DNA from: Pedobacter cryoconitis | Lineage (GTDB): Bacteria; Bacteroidota; Bacteroidia; Sphingobacteriales; Sphingobacteriaceae | NCBI RefSeq assembly: GCF_014200595.1 | Contig: NZ_JACHCG010000005.1 | Location: 404,654 to 468,653, forward strand | DNA length: 64,000 bases | Direction: 5' to 3' | Part shown: positions 34,361-43,368 of the stretch, piece by piece | How positions within the stretch are numbered: the stretch's first letter is position 1 | Layout of the letters: the number at the start of each line of letters is the position of its first letter | The notes under the pieces: generated by a model | What the model was told of the DNA's origin: nothing | The model's input: the letters and a program-made list of their open reading frames with translations, nothing else | The model's database searches: none | Program-made: the position numbers and the translations under genes

Positions 34361-35455
34361 TTAATTGTGTCTGATTGCGTTCTGCACTTCAATAGCGGTA
34401 TGAAAATATCCTTTGACATCCAGACCATAATCGAATGTAGCCTTTTCGCCATAAGCCAGAGAAAGGCGTTCTTTAATATTTTTCAAGCCAATGCCATGAC
34501 CTGGAATACTGCTGTTTCTGGATTCTTTATTGACTGTTTCAATACGCAGAATTGAATTTTCATAGCTTATTCTAATTTCCGCAGGCCTATCCGGATCGTC
34601 CAGTTTACCGTGTTTTAACATATTCTCAGTCAGGGTCATCAATACTAAAGGGACAAACCAGGCAGATAAGATGTCCTGACTATAAACTAATTTTAATTGC
34701 GCTTGATGTACCTGCCTTGCCTGGTGTAAAAGAAGGAAGTTCTCTATGAGTTCAATTTCTTTTTCAAGTTTTACAAAACCGGTAGAGGCTTCTTTACCTA
34801 GTGCATATTGCATCATGTTTGATAATGATATGATACTTTCGGCTGCTTTCGGTGCAATTTTAATTGTTTCCTCGTAAAAATAATTTAATGTATTGATTAA
34901 GAAGTCCGGATTGATCTGTGACTTCAAAAAAGCATTTTGTGTTAAGACCAGTTCGTTCTTGATTTCTTTCTCCTGTATTAGGTTTCTTAGTTCCTGTTGC
35001 TCCATTTCTTCTACCTGCTGCCGTTGATGATGGGTAGCTATCAGAAAATAATATCCCGTGCTATAACAGATGAAATATACAAACCTGTATATGATGGGCG
35101 ATAAAACTGTTAAATTAAATGCATATCCTTTAATAGCACCAGGGTCCAGATTTCTAAGGAATATTAAGTCAAACTGATATTTTAAACCGACATAAACCAG
35201 TAGCTCGATTAATATCAAAAACACTAAACTAAACTTAAGCAGCTTATTTGAACTTCCCAGCGTATACTTCAAGAGTACATTGGCATGGAAATAAAATAAT
35301 AGGATATAAAAAACAAAGTAGTAGGTGTATACGATCAGTAAAGGCCTTTTATCAAAAATCAGCCATGTGACAGACATTTCATAAATTAAATAAGCGGACC
35401 ATACCAAAAAGTGATATTTATATTTTTTAAAGAAATCTATCAGTTGATTGTTCAT
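34361..35455 (-). CDS. LytS-like histidine kinase paralogue lacking the phospho-acceptor His
   Basis: A 364-residue membrane protein: about four hydrophobic helices in residues 10-140, then a coiled stretch (HQRQQVEEMEQQELRN), the His_kinase (LytS-type) segment and a GHKL ATPase domain. The usual QINPHFLFNTL motif reads QINPDFLINTL, with Asp184 (codon GAC, 34904-34906) in place of the phosphorylated His. The ATP site looks intact: N-box LTENMLKHG (Asn278) and G-box GHGIGLKNIKERL (Gly319, 321, 323). It can probably bind ATP but not autophosphorylate at the normal site. It lies 2 bp after its paralogue and is the last gene of the three-gene operon. Confidence 0.85.
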   Translation of the reverse strand: MNNQLIDFFKKYKYHFLVWSAYLIYEMSVTWLIFDKRPLLIVYTYYFVFYILLFYFHANVLLKYTLGSSNKLLKFSLVFLILIELLVYVGLKYQFDLIFLRNLDPGAIKGYAFNLTVLSPIIYRFVYFICYSTGYYFLIATHHQRQQVEEMEQQELRNLIQEKEIKNELVLTQNAFLKSQINPDFLINTLNYFYEETIKIAPKAAESIISLSNMMQYALGKEASTGFVKLEKEIELIENFLLLHQARQVHQAQLKLVYSQDILSAWFVPLVLMTLTENMLKHGKLDDPDRPAEIRISYENSILRIETVNKESRNSSIPGHGIGLKNIKERLSLAYGEKATFDYGLDVKGYFHTAIEVQNAIRHN

Positions 35456-35457
35456 AA

Positions 35458-36540
35458 TTAAAATTGCAACTGAATAAGGGTATGAAAATAGTTCTTTGAA
35501 TCGAGCTGAAAATGAAAGGTAGCTTTTTCTCCATAAGCCATGTGTAGTCTATTGCTGATGTTTTTTAAGTCTGAATCAGATTCCAAAATCGGGTTTTCTG
35601 TTCCCTCAAGGCTTGAAGTCTCAATATGCAGACTTGAATTCTTATAAATTACTTTGATCTCTGCGGGAGCCATTGGATCATCGAACTGACCATGTTTGAC
35701 AATCTTTTCAGTAAGGGACATCAATATTAGAGGGATAAAAGGAATAGCCAGCACTTCTTTATTATAAGAAAGGTTCAGATGTATTTTTTGTACCTGTTTT
35801 ACCTGATGTAAAATCAGAAAACTCTCTACAAGTTTGATTTCGTTTTCTAGTTTCACATATTCTGATGATATCTCTTTGCTTAAAGCATATTGCATAATAT
35901 CAGATAAAGACAAAATACTATTAGCCACATTTGGAGCTATCTTGCGGGTTTCATTGTACAGGTAACTTAGCGTATTAATTAAAAAATGCGGATTGATCTG
36001 GGCTCTTAATAAGGCATTTTGAGTTAAAATAAGTTCATTCTTAATCTCTTTTTCTAATAAAATGGCTTTAAGCTCCCTTCGCTTCATCTTCTCTATTTGT
36101 TGTTTTTGCAGTAGATCACGAACTAAGAAATAGTAAACAGTGCTATTACCTATAAAATAAATACACCGCCATACTTTCGATGCAAGATAAATCCTGAGTG
36201 AATTATTTGACCCAAAATGAGGAGGGCCTGTATAGCTATAGACGTATTTATCAGTAAAATATCTTATCGCAATGTAGCAGGTGATTTCAAGCAGGATTAA
36301 TAATGGCAGGCTATACTTTAGCAGCTTATTTTTGGTGTTGAGGGTGTATTTTAATAAAATATGTGCATGGAAATAGAAAATGACAGCACCTGTGGAATAA
36401 GCAATAATGAGTTCTTTTATATTGCTCTGTCTCATTCCGGTTAACCGTTGCATCATTAGCTCATAACCAATGAAAATACTCCATACCAGAAAATGATATT
36501 TATATTTATTAAAGAAGGTAGCCGGATGAAAAATTGCCAT
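35458..36540 (-). CDS. LytS-like histidine kinase paralogue with intact His but a broken ATP site
   Basis: A 360-residue paralogue of the neighbouring kinase with the same layout (membrane helices in residues 10-145, linker, His box, GHKL domain). The phospho-acceptor is present: AQINPHFLINTL (His185, 35986-35988). The ATP-binding residues are lost: the N-box reads LTEKIVKHG (Lys279 for the Mg-binding Asn), and the G-box reads ILESDSDLKNI, where all three glycines are replaced (Glu320, Asp322, Asp324). It is the mirror image of the adjacent gene's defect. It follows the response regulator by 11 bp. Confidence 0.85.
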   Translation of the reverse strand: MAIFHPATFFNKYKYHFLVWSIFIGYELMMQRLTGMRQSNIKELIIAYSTGAVIFYFHAHILLKYTLNTKNKLLKYSLPLLILLEITCYIAIRYFTDKYVYSYTGPPHFGSNNSLRIYLASKVWRCIYFIGNSTVYYFLVRDLLQKQQIEKMKRRELKAILLEKEIKNELILTQNALLRAQINPHFLINTLSYLYNETRKIAPNVANSILSLSDIMQYALSKEISSEYVKLENEIKLVESFLILHQVKQVQKIHLNLSYNKEVLAIPFIPLILMSLTEKIVKHGQFDDPMAPAEIKVIYKNSSLHIETSSLEGTENPILESDSDLKNISNRLHMAYGEKATFHFQLDSKNYFHTLIQLQF

Positions 36541-36551
36541 TCTGAATAATC

Positions 36552-37301
36552 TTACTGCGGTTTGGGAGGCTTGATCCTTGCAGATACCACCGTATTATTC
36601 TTCACATAATCAAAAAATGATTTTTTATAAGTATTGCCTATCGGGATCTGGGTTCCCTTCACCATAATAATCAGGTTCCCTTCTATCATTTCTATCTTAT
36701 TCCGGGCTATGACAAAAGACTTCTGCACCTGTACCAGGTTATTGAGCTGATTCAAAGTGTGAAGTGCCTCTTTTAGCGTGAGATAAGTGATGATACTATC
36801 CTTGTCCGTATGAACAATAATATAGTTATCCCTTGCTTCCAGATAAATCACCTCTTCGGGACTAACCTTGATAATTTTATTCATTACCCCTGTTTTGATA
36901 AATATCTCTGATTTAGCAACAGGCTGAACAGGGGCTTTGCCAATTTTTCTGATGATCTTTTCTATGGCTACCGTAAATTTCGGGAAGGTAACAGGTTTAA
37001 TAATATATTGATCAGCTTCCAGCTCAAATGCTTCTACCGCATATTGATGATACGCAGTAGTAAAAATCAGGAAGCGCGCTTTCGGACGAAGGATCTTAGC
37101 CAGATCCATTCCCGATATACCAGGCATATTTATATCCATAAAAAGAATATCTATATGATCCTCCTCTGTTATTTCTGCCAGCGCAATTATAGGTTGAGAA
37201 TAAACTTTAAGTAAATGAAGATTAGGCATGTTCTGAATATGGTCTGTCAGCAATTCAATCGCATGATTTTCGTCCTCTATGATGACACAATTTAATAGCA
37301 T
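36552..37301 (-). CDS. LytTR-family response regulator
   Basis: A 249-residue two-domain regulator. The receiver domain (1-120) has the acidic pocket IIEDENHA, the phospho-acceptor Asp56 in DILFMDINMPGISGMDL, the Thr/Ser region FLIFTTAYHQYAVEAF, and Lys in QYIIKPVTF. Residues about 135-235 form a LytTR DNA-binding domain (EIFIKTGVMNKIIKVSPEEVIYLEARDN cut here as two segments; VQVQKSFVIARNKI). All receiver residues look functional. First gene of the operon with the two defective kinases. Confidence 0.92.
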   Translation of the reverse strand: MLLNCVIIEDENHAIELLTDHIQNMPNLHLLKVYSQPIIALAEITEEDHIDILFMDINMPGISGMDLAKILRPKARFLIFTTAYHQYAVEAFELEADQYIIKPVTFPKFTVAIEKIIRKIGKAPVQPVAKSEIFIKTGVMNKIIKVSPEEVIYLEARDNYIIVHTDKDSIITYLTLKEALHTLNQLNNLVQVQKSFVIARNKIEMIEGNLIIMVKGTQIPIGNTYKKSFFDYVKNNTVVSARIKPPKPQ

Positions 37302-37320
37302 AAAGCAAGAATTAATAGTT

Positions 37321-37337
37321 ATGGTTTCTTAAACCAT
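37321..37337. promoter_or_regulatory. 17-bp palindrome upstream of the response regulator
   Basis: ATGGTTT-CTT-AAACCAT, perfect 7-bp arms, lies 20 bp before the regulator start codon in the 155-bp divergent spacer. It is a candidate operator for autoregulation or an RNA hairpin in the 5' leader. LytTR proteins usually bind direct repeats, so the binder may be another protein. Confidence 0.4.
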
Positions 37338-37456
37338 TAAAAAACTAAATTACAATACATTATTGTTAATTGTACATTAAAATGTCATGATCAGCAGCAA
37401 TTGAAGATTATTCCTTCCATTATCATACATTTAGTTATTATTTAATAGTGAAACAG

Positions 37457-38416
37457 ATGAAAGCATTGACATTTTCCAGCTTTGGCGGGTCGGAAGTACT
37501 GGAATACATAGAAGTACCCAAACCAATCTTAAAAAAAGGAGAGATACTACTTGAAATGAAGGCCATTGGCCTGAACTTCGCAGATATTTACCGGAGGAAA
37601 GGAAATTATCACTTAACAGGAGAACCACCCTATATTGCCGGTTATGAAGGTGCAGGGATAGTGGTAGATGCAAATGATCATGCTGAATTTAAACCAGGCG
37701 ATAGGGTTGCATTTGCTGATGTACCTTTTGCGAATGCAGAATATGTGGCATTACCTGTAAGTCATGCCTTACCAATTCCCGAAGACATTAGCTTTGAAAC
37801 TGCTGCCGCTGTTTTACTGCAAGGGCTGACTGCACAATATCTGGCTACAGACAGTCATCAGACTAAAGCCGGAGACATCGTTTTGATTCATGCGGTAGCA
37901 GGTGGGGTGGGGCAACTGCTGACACAAATAACCAAACTTTTGGGCGGTACAGTAATTGGTTTAACTTCTTCTGAAGAAAAAGCAGCTATTGCGCTGCAAA
38001 ATGGAGCTGACCAGGTTTACCTTTATCAGGATAACTGGAAAAAACAAGTGATTTTCTTCGCTGCTGGCGGTGTGGATGTTGTTTATGACAGTATAGGAAG
38101 TACCCTGCAAGATAGCTTTAACGTCACTAAAGACTGTGGTCAGGTTGTGTTTTTTGGGATGAGTGGTGGAGATCCTGCTTTTGTAGATCCCCGGATGCTG
38201 ATGGACGGTTCTAAAACACTTACCGGCGGAGACCTATGGAGTTATCTGACTTCCAGAGCAGCGCGTGTAAAAAGATCAGGTCAATTATTTGAATGGATCA
38301 GAACAAAACAAATTAAAGTAGCTGAACCAACTTCTTTTAAACTTGCAGCAGGAAAAGACGCACATGACTTTTTAGAAAGCAGAAAAAGCACAGGAAAAAT
38401 AATTCTGATTCCTTAA
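37457..38416 (+). CDS. zinc-independent quinone oxidoreductase (medium-chain dehydrogenase family)
   Basis: A 319-residue NADPH:quinone-reductase-like MDR protein. MKALTFSSFGGSEVLEYIEVPKP is the typical start. GLNFADIYRRKGNY and GYEGAGIVVDAN belong to the catalytic domain, and IHAVAGGVGQLLTQITKLLGG is the NADP-binding loop. Zinc ligands are missing, as expected for this subgroup. ATG at 37457 is preferred to the GTG at 37448. It is divergent from the two-component operon. The natural substrate is unknown. Confidence 0.88.
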   Translation: MKALTFSSFGGSEVLEYIEVPKPILKKGEILLEMKAIGLNFADIYRRKGNYHLTGEPPYIAGYEGAGIVVDANDHAEFKPGDRVAFADVPFANAEYVALPVSHALPIPEDISFETAAAVLLQGLTAQYLATDSHQTKAGDIVLIHAVAGGVGQLLTQITKLLGGTVIGLTSSEEKAAIALQNGADQVYLYQDNWKKQVIFFAAGGVDVVYDSIGSTLQDSFNVTKDCGQVVFFGMSGGDPAFVDPRMLMDGSKTLTGGDLWSYLTSRAARVKRSGQLFEWIRTKQIKVAEPTSFKLAAGKDAHDFLESRKSTGKIILIP

Positions 38417-38449
38417 AATAACTATACTTGAAAAACTAAACAGACAATA

Positions 38450-39031
38450 ATGCATAAAGGAAGAATGGAAGCTTTCAGTGATGGTGTAATCGCCATCATT
38501 ATCACAATCATGGTCTTAGAATTAAAAGTACCACATGGTGGTCATGACCTCAATGCATTAGTTCCGCTTATACCGGTGTTTATGAGTTATATCCTCAGTT
38601 TTGTCTATGTAGGTATTTACTGGAATAACCATCACCACATGCTTCAGGCTGCAAAATCTGTGAACGGACGTATCTTATGGGCTAATCTGCACCTGCTGTT
38701 CTGGCTCTCGCTGATCCCTTTTGTGACTGCCTGGATGGGTGAAAACCATTTCAGTCAATGGCCGGTCGCCTGTTATGGATTTGTGATGGTCATGAATGCA
38801 TTTGCCTATTCCATCTTGTCAAATTCTCTGATCAAACATGAAGGCAAGAACTCAAATCTCAGTAAAGCGATAGGGGAAGGTACTAAAGGGATGATCTCAG
38901 TCGGATTATATCTAACAGCTATTGGCCTGTCTTTTGTGAATCCGTGGATCAGTTTTTCCCTCTATATATTAGTTGCGGTGATCTGGTTCATACCCGACTC
39001 CCGTATTGAAAAAACTATGGAACAGGAATAA
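38450..39031 (+). CDS. TMEM175-family (DUF1211) potassium channel-like protein
   Basis: A 193-residue protein with about six membrane helices. The family filter motif FSDGV is at the start of helix 1 (MEAFSDGVIAIIITIMVLEL). Bacterial TMEM175 homologues are potassium channels or leak channels with one such repeat. It follows the oxidoreductase by 33 bp and may be cotranscribed. Confidence 0.85.
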   Translation: MHKGRMEAFSDGVIAIIITIMVLELKVPHGGHDLNALVPLIPVFMSYILSFVYVGIYWNNHHHMLQAAKSVNGRILWANLHLLFWLSLIPFVTAWMGENHFSQWPVACYGFVMVMNAFAYSILSNSLIKHEGKNSNLSKAIGEGTKGMISVGLYLTAIGLSFVNPWISFSLYILVAVIWFIPDSRIEKTMEQE

Positions 39032-39084
39032 TACCAAGATAGTACGGTACAGTTAGTCCGGCTGGAATTTTTATACTTGTCTAT

Positions 39085-39092
39085 TATTTTTG
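39085..39092 (+). promoter_or_regulatory. possible -7 box of the lut operon
   Basis: TATTTTTG, an exact TAnnTTTG match, lies 125 nt before lutA, leaving a leader of about 115 nt with no recognised element. Confidence 0.4.
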
Positions 39093-39216
39093 ATATAGCA
39101 ATAAAGCTGTATGTTTTGCCAAAATCAGAGATAGAAGAGCAGCACGTTAAGCGTATTTTCGTAGATTGTGCTTTCAGTAAACATGAAATTTACACAGTTC
39201 CCAATGATTTCGCTTT

Positions 39217-39954
39217 ATGAAAAGAGTAGGCCTTTTTATTCCCTGTTACGTAGATCAATTTTATCCTAATGCTGGTATTGCAACCTATCAGCTGCTTAAA
39301 AAGCTAGGACTGGACGTTACTTATCCAACCGGGCAAACCTGTTGCGGACAACCCATGGCCAATTCAGGCTTTGAACATCTTACCGGAGATTGTAATCAGT
39401 TGTTTGTAGACAATTTCGCAGAGTTTGATTATATCGTATCTCCTTCTGGCAGCTGTGTTTTACACCTTAAGGAACACCTGCATACCGAAAAATCAGAACC
39501 ACAGGCGGCCGCAATAAGGACTAAAGTCTATGAACTCGTAGAATTTTTGGTAGATGTACTCCAGGTGAAAAATCTTAAAGCAAAATTCCCTTACAAAGTA
39601 GGCTTACATCAAAGCTGTCACGGCCAAAGAGGATTATTGCTTACACAAATGAGTGAGCTGGTTGCTCCTTATTTTTCTAAACCTCAACAACTTCTGGCGC
39701 AGGTAGAAGGACTGGAACTCATCAACTTGAAAAGAGAAGATGAATGCTGTGGATTTGGCGGGACTTTTTGTGTGGTTGAAGAAGCTGTATCAGTGAAAAT
39801 GGGAAAAGACAGAGTAAAAGATCACCAGGCAAATGGCGCAGAATATATTACCGGTGCCGATATGTCTTGTCTGATGCATATGGAAGGGATTTTAAAAAGA
39901 GAAAATAGCAACGTGAAGGTGCTGCATATTGCAGAAATACTAAATGCAGGATAG
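39217..39954 (+). CDS. lutA: L-lactate utilization protein A (CCG-domain Fe-S protein)
   Basis: A 245-residue subunit of the LutABC complex that oxidises L-lactate to pyruvate. Two CCG modules hold the cofactor: TCCGQPMANSG near residue 45 and CCGFGGTFCVVEEAVSVKMG near 180. IPCYVDQFYPNAG at the N-terminus is typical. First of three tightly spaced genes. Confidence 0.92.
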   Translation: MKRVGLFIPCYVDQFYPNAGIATYQLLKKLGLDVTYPTGQTCCGQPMANSGFEHLTGDCNQLFVDNFAEFDYIVSPSGSCVLHLKEHLHTEKSEPQAAAIRTKVYELVEFLVDVLQVKNLKAKFPYKVGLHQSCHGQRGLLLTQMSELVAPYFSKPQQLLAQVEGLELINLKREDECCGFGGTFCVVEEAVSVKMGKDRVKDHQANGAEYITGADMSCLMHMEGILKRENSNVKVLHIAEILNAG

Positions 39955-39959
39955 AATTT

Positions 39960-41333
39960 ATGAGTACAACAGCGAAAACCCATCCTGAATTATCAGAAGT
40001 ATTTAATAAAGATGAACAGCGTGTAAACTGGCATGATGAAACCTTATGGTGGATCAGGCAGAAAAGAGATAAATCAGCACATAGTATTCCCGAATGGGAA
40101 GTGCTGAGAGAAAAAGCCTCGCAGATTAAGAACAATGCCTTATCTAACCTTGCCGAATACCTGGTTAGCTTTGAAGAAAAAGCGCTTGCGAATGGCATTA
40201 TTGTGCATTGGGCGGCAGATGCACAGGAGCATAACCAAATCGTACATCAGATTTTACAAAAACACGATATCCGCCAGCTGGTAAAAAGTAAGTCCATGCT
40301 AACGGAAGAATGCCATTTAAACGAATATTTAGAAAAACAAGGACTGGAAGTGATTGACTCTGATCTGGGAGAGCGCATCGTTCAATTAGCTAAAGAACCG
40401 CCAAGTCATATCGTTCTGCCTTGTATACATAAGAAAAAAGAAGAAATAGGGGATTTATTCCATCAGCATCTTGGCGTAGCCGCCGGAACCTCAGATCCGC
40501 AAATATTGACCGAAGCTGCAAGAGTACATCTGAGAGAGACCTTTCTGACCAGAAGAGCAGCTTTGACAGGGGTTAACTTTGCGATTGCCGAAACCGGTGA
40601 ATTTGTAGTTTGCACCAACGAAGGAAATGCTGATATGGGTGCTCATCTTGCTGATGTTCATATCGCTTGTATGGGGATCGAGAAAATCATCCCTAAACGT
40701 AAACATTTAGGCGTATTTCTGCGCTTACTCGCCAGAAGTGCAACCGGACAGCCGATTACCACTTATTCCAGTCACTTTAAAAAACCAAGAGCAGGACAGG
40801 AAATGCACCTTGTGCTGGTTGACAATGGCCGTACCGTACAAATGGGGAGGGAAGATTTCAGAGCTTCTTTAAAATGTATTCGTTGTGGCGCCTGTATGAA
40901 TACCTGCCCTGTTTACAGAAGAAGTGGCGGACATAGTTACCATTATGCAATTTCAGGGCCTATTGGCGCAATTCTGGCGCCTAATCTGGATCGGGAAAAG
41001 TATGCCGATCTGCCTTTTGCCTCTACCTTATGCGGATCTTGCTCTAATGTATGTCCGGTCAAGATTGATATTCATCAGCAACTTTATAAATGGAGACAGG
41101 TGATCGTTCAGGAGGGATATGCAACGTCAGGCAAAAAGATGAGCATGAAAATTATGAACTATACACTTTCTTCACCAGGAGTTTATAAAACCGCAGGAAA
41201 AGCAGGCAGATGGGTTTTAAAATACATTCCCTTTGCAGTGAATAATCATTTTAATCCGTGGTACAAGCAAAGAGAGATGCCCGAAGTTCCAAAGGAATCA
41301 TTTGGGGAATGGTATAAGAAGAACGTTAAATAG
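39960..41333 (+). CDS. lutB: L-lactate utilization protein B (LUD domain, two 4Fe-4S clusters)
   Basis: A 457-residue subunit. Residues about 60-290 form the LUD domain (GVNFAIAETGEFVVCTNEGN). Two ferredoxin-like motifs follow: CIRCGACMNTCPVYRRSGG and CGSCSNVCPVKID. The C-terminal part (FNPWYKQREMPEVPKESF) is typical. It starts 5 bp after lutA and is followed by lutC after 2 bp. Confidence 0.93.
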   Translation: MSTTAKTHPELSEVFNKDEQRVNWHDETLWWIRQKRDKSAHSIPEWEVLREKASQIKNNALSNLAEYLVSFEEKALANGIIVHWAADAQEHNQIVHQILQKHDIRQLVKSKSMLTEECHLNEYLEKQGLEVIDSDLGERIVQLAKEPPSHIVLPCIHKKKEEIGDLFHQHLGVAAGTSDPQILTEAARVHLRETFLTRRAALTGVNFAIAETGEFVVCTNEGNADMGAHLADVHIACMGIEKIIPKRKHLGVFLRLLARSATGQPITTYSSHFKKPRAGQEMHLVLVDNGRTVQMGREDFRASLKCIRCGACMNTCPVYRRSGGHSYHYAISGPIGAILAPNLDREKYADLPFASTLCGSCSNVCPVKIDIHQQLYKWRQVIVQEGYATSGKKMSMKIMNYTLSSPGVYKTAGKAGRWVLKYIPFAVNNHFNPWYKQREMPEVPKESFGEWYKKNVK

Positions 41334-41335
41334 CA

Positions 41336-41923
41336 ATGAGCAGAGACAAAATATTAGCCGTATTAAGAGAAAACCAACCAGAGTTAGTCCCTCTTCCGGC
41401 CGCAATGCCCTTAGCGCGTGTAGAAATTCTTGAACTACAGGCTAAATTTAAGGCAATGGCCGAAGGAATAGGTAGCACAGTACATCTGGTTGATGAATTT
41501 GCCTCAATAGAACCTTTAATCGCAGCCCGGTTTTCGGGTGAAAAACGAATAGTTTCTACTGTAAAAGAATTAGTGTCTGCTGTTATTCCTGCCTTTGAGC
41601 TTCATCCGGATCCGCATAGTTATGCTGATGTAGACGTGGCCATTTTTAAATCGTCAATTGGAGTTGCAGAAAACTCGGCACTCTGGCTTACTGAAGATCA
41701 AATGGGGACCAGGGTTTTACCATTTATTACCCAGCATATGGTGATGATAGTCCCTCTTTCGGCATTAGTTCCCGATATGCACACCGCCTATCAGAAAATT
41801 GGGGAAGCCGGATATGACTTCGGAACTTTTATTGCAGGCCCTTCCAAGACCGCAGACATAGAACAATCATTGGTTTTAGGGGCTCACGGGCCAAGAAGCA
41901 TGGATATATTTATTTATGCTTAA
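41336..41923 (+). CDS. lutC: L-lactate utilization protein C (LUD domain)
   Basis: A 195-residue LUD-domain protein completing LutABC. The C-terminal FIAGPSKTADIEQSLVLGAHGPRSMDIF is cut here to its key part, GPSKTADIEQSLVLGAHGP, the family signature. SIGVAENSALWLTEDQ is the other conserved segment. No LutR-type regulator or lactate permease lies next to it in this window. Confidence 0.92.
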   Translation: MSRDKILAVLRENQPELVPLPAAMPLARVEILELQAKFKAMAEGIGSTVHLVDEFASIEPLIAARFSGEKRIVSTVKELVSAVIPAFELHPDPHSYADVDVAIFKSSIGVAENSALWLTEDQMGTRVLPFITQHMVMIVPLSALVPDMHTAYQKIGEAGYDFGTFIAGPSKTADIEQSLVLGAHGPRSMDIFIYA

Positions 41924-41979
41924 CCTGTTAAAAAAGAATTCTTTAATCTGGTTTTAATCTCAGTAATATTGTATTCTAA

Positions 41980-41987
41980 TATCTTTG
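41980..41987 (+). promoter_or_regulatory. -7 box before the porin gene
   Basis: TATCTTTG ends 10 bases before the porin ATG. The porin can thus be made separately from lutABC, with a very short leader. Confidence 0.5.
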
Positions 41988-41997
41988 CGCTCATCCT

Positions 41998-43308
41998 ATG
42001 AAGAAGATAATATTACTGGGTATAGCCACTTTACTGGCAGCACCAACTTTCGCACAAACAGATAGCCTGTTTAAAAAAAGATTCAACCTCCATTTCCAGC
42101 AAACTGTAATTACACAGACTAAGCCTGGATTTAGTGCACAATATTCCGGTACCAATAGTCTTTCTACTGTTCATGAAACAGCTACCTCTTTGACCACGAC
42201 CTTATTTGGTGGTGCCAGGCTATGGAAAGGAGCTGAAGCATATTTCAATCCGGAGATGTCTGGTGGAAAAGGATTTAGTCAGGCAGTTGGGGTAGCGGGG
42301 TTTCCGAATGGGGAAACCTTTAGAATTGGCTCCCCTGAACCAGCGATTTACATTGCCAGAGCTTACCTTGTCCAGACTTTTGGCTGGGGAAAAGAAACAG
42401 ATACCATAGCTGACGATGCCAATCAGCTGGCCGGTTACCGCAAAAAGAAATACTTCTCTATTACTGCGGGTAAATTTGGATTAAGCGACTTCTTCGATAA
42501 CAATGCTTTTAGCCATGATGCGAGATCGCAGTTTATGAACTGGTCACTAATGGCAAATGGGGCATGGGACTATCCGGCCAATACAAGAGGTTATGTATTT
42601 GGGGTTGTATTCGAACTCGGGCAGCCAACCTGGGCATTACGTTTAGCCACTACTATGGTGACCACTACAGCTAATGGATCAATTTGGGATGGTAAAATAG
42701 GCAAAGCACATGCCTTTACACTTGAATATGAAAAACGATACCAGATTAGCGGACAAAAAGGAACATTACGTGTATTAGGTTATGACAACGCCGCAAAAAT
42801 GGGAGATTACCGTTTAGCAATTGCCCAAAATCCAATAGCACCCGATATTACGGAGACCCGCGCTTATGGCAGAAATAAATATGGTTTTGGGGTCAATATA
42901 GAACAAAACATCAATTCAAATCTGGGTGTTTTTGCTAAAACAAGCTATAATGACGGAAAGACTGAAACCTGGGCCTTTACAGAAATTGACAGGTCAGTAA
43001 GTTTGGGGGCGATTTTAAAAGGAGATAGCTGGAATCAAAAAGATGCAGAGATCGGTCTTGCTTTTGTAGGCAATGGAATCTCTAAAGACCATCGTGATTA
43101 TCTCGCCCACGGAGGATACGGATTCATTATCGGTGATGGGAAATTGAACTATGCGCCGGAAATGATTGCTGAAACGTATTATAAGGTGAACGTTTATCAG
43201 AAGAAGTTCTTCCTTTCTCCCGATTATCAGTTTATCTTACATCCCGCCTATAATAAAGACCGGGGGCCTGTTCATGTTTTCTCATTAAGAGCACATGTAG
43301 AATTTTAA
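41998..43308 (+). CDS. outer-membrane carbohydrate-selective porin, OprB-like
   Basis: A 436-residue beta-barrel protein with a signal peptide (MKKIILLGIATLLAAPTFAQ). SGGKGFSQAVGVAGFPNGE, YLVQTFGWG, SITAGKFGLSDFFDNNAFSHD and YKVNVYQKKFFLSPDYQFILHP match the OprB-type carbohydrate porin pattern, and it ends in VEF as outer-membrane proteins do. Its position 75 bp after lutC suggests a role in uptake of a lactate-related or other small substrate; that is inference. Confidence 0.8.
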   Translation: MKKIILLGIATLLAAPTFAQTDSLFKKRFNLHFQQTVITQTKPGFSAQYSGTNSLSTVHETATSLTTTLFGGARLWKGAEAYFNPEMSGGKGFSQAVGVAGFPNGETFRIGSPEPAIYIARAYLVQTFGWGKETDTIADDANQLAGYRKKKYFSITAGKFGLSDFFDNNAFSHDARSQFMNWSLMANGAWDYPANTRGYVFGVVFELGQPTWALRLATTMVTTTANGSIWDGKIGKAHAFTLEYEKRYQISGQKGTLRVLGYDNAAKMGDYRLAIAQNPIAPDITETRAYGRNKYGFGVNIEQNINSNLGVFAKTSYNDGKTETWAFTEIDRSVSLGAILKGDSWNQKDAEIGLAFVGNGISKDHRDYLAHGGYGFIIGDGKLNYAPEMIAETYYKVNVYQKKFFLSPDYQFILHPAYNKDRGPVHVFSLRAHVEF

Positions 43309-43309
43309 C

Positions 43310-43350
43310 AAAAAGCCCTGCTTCTGATTAGAGAAGTCAGGGCTGATTTT
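43310..43350. terminator. terminator between the convergent porin and beta-barrel pseudogene
   Basis: AGCCCTG (43314-43320) pairs with CAGGGCT (43338-43344), extended by CTTCT/AGAAG, followed by GATTTT on the right and preceded by an A-run on the left. Confidence 0.75.
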
Positions 43351-43368
43351 CCATAGGTATGGATATAC

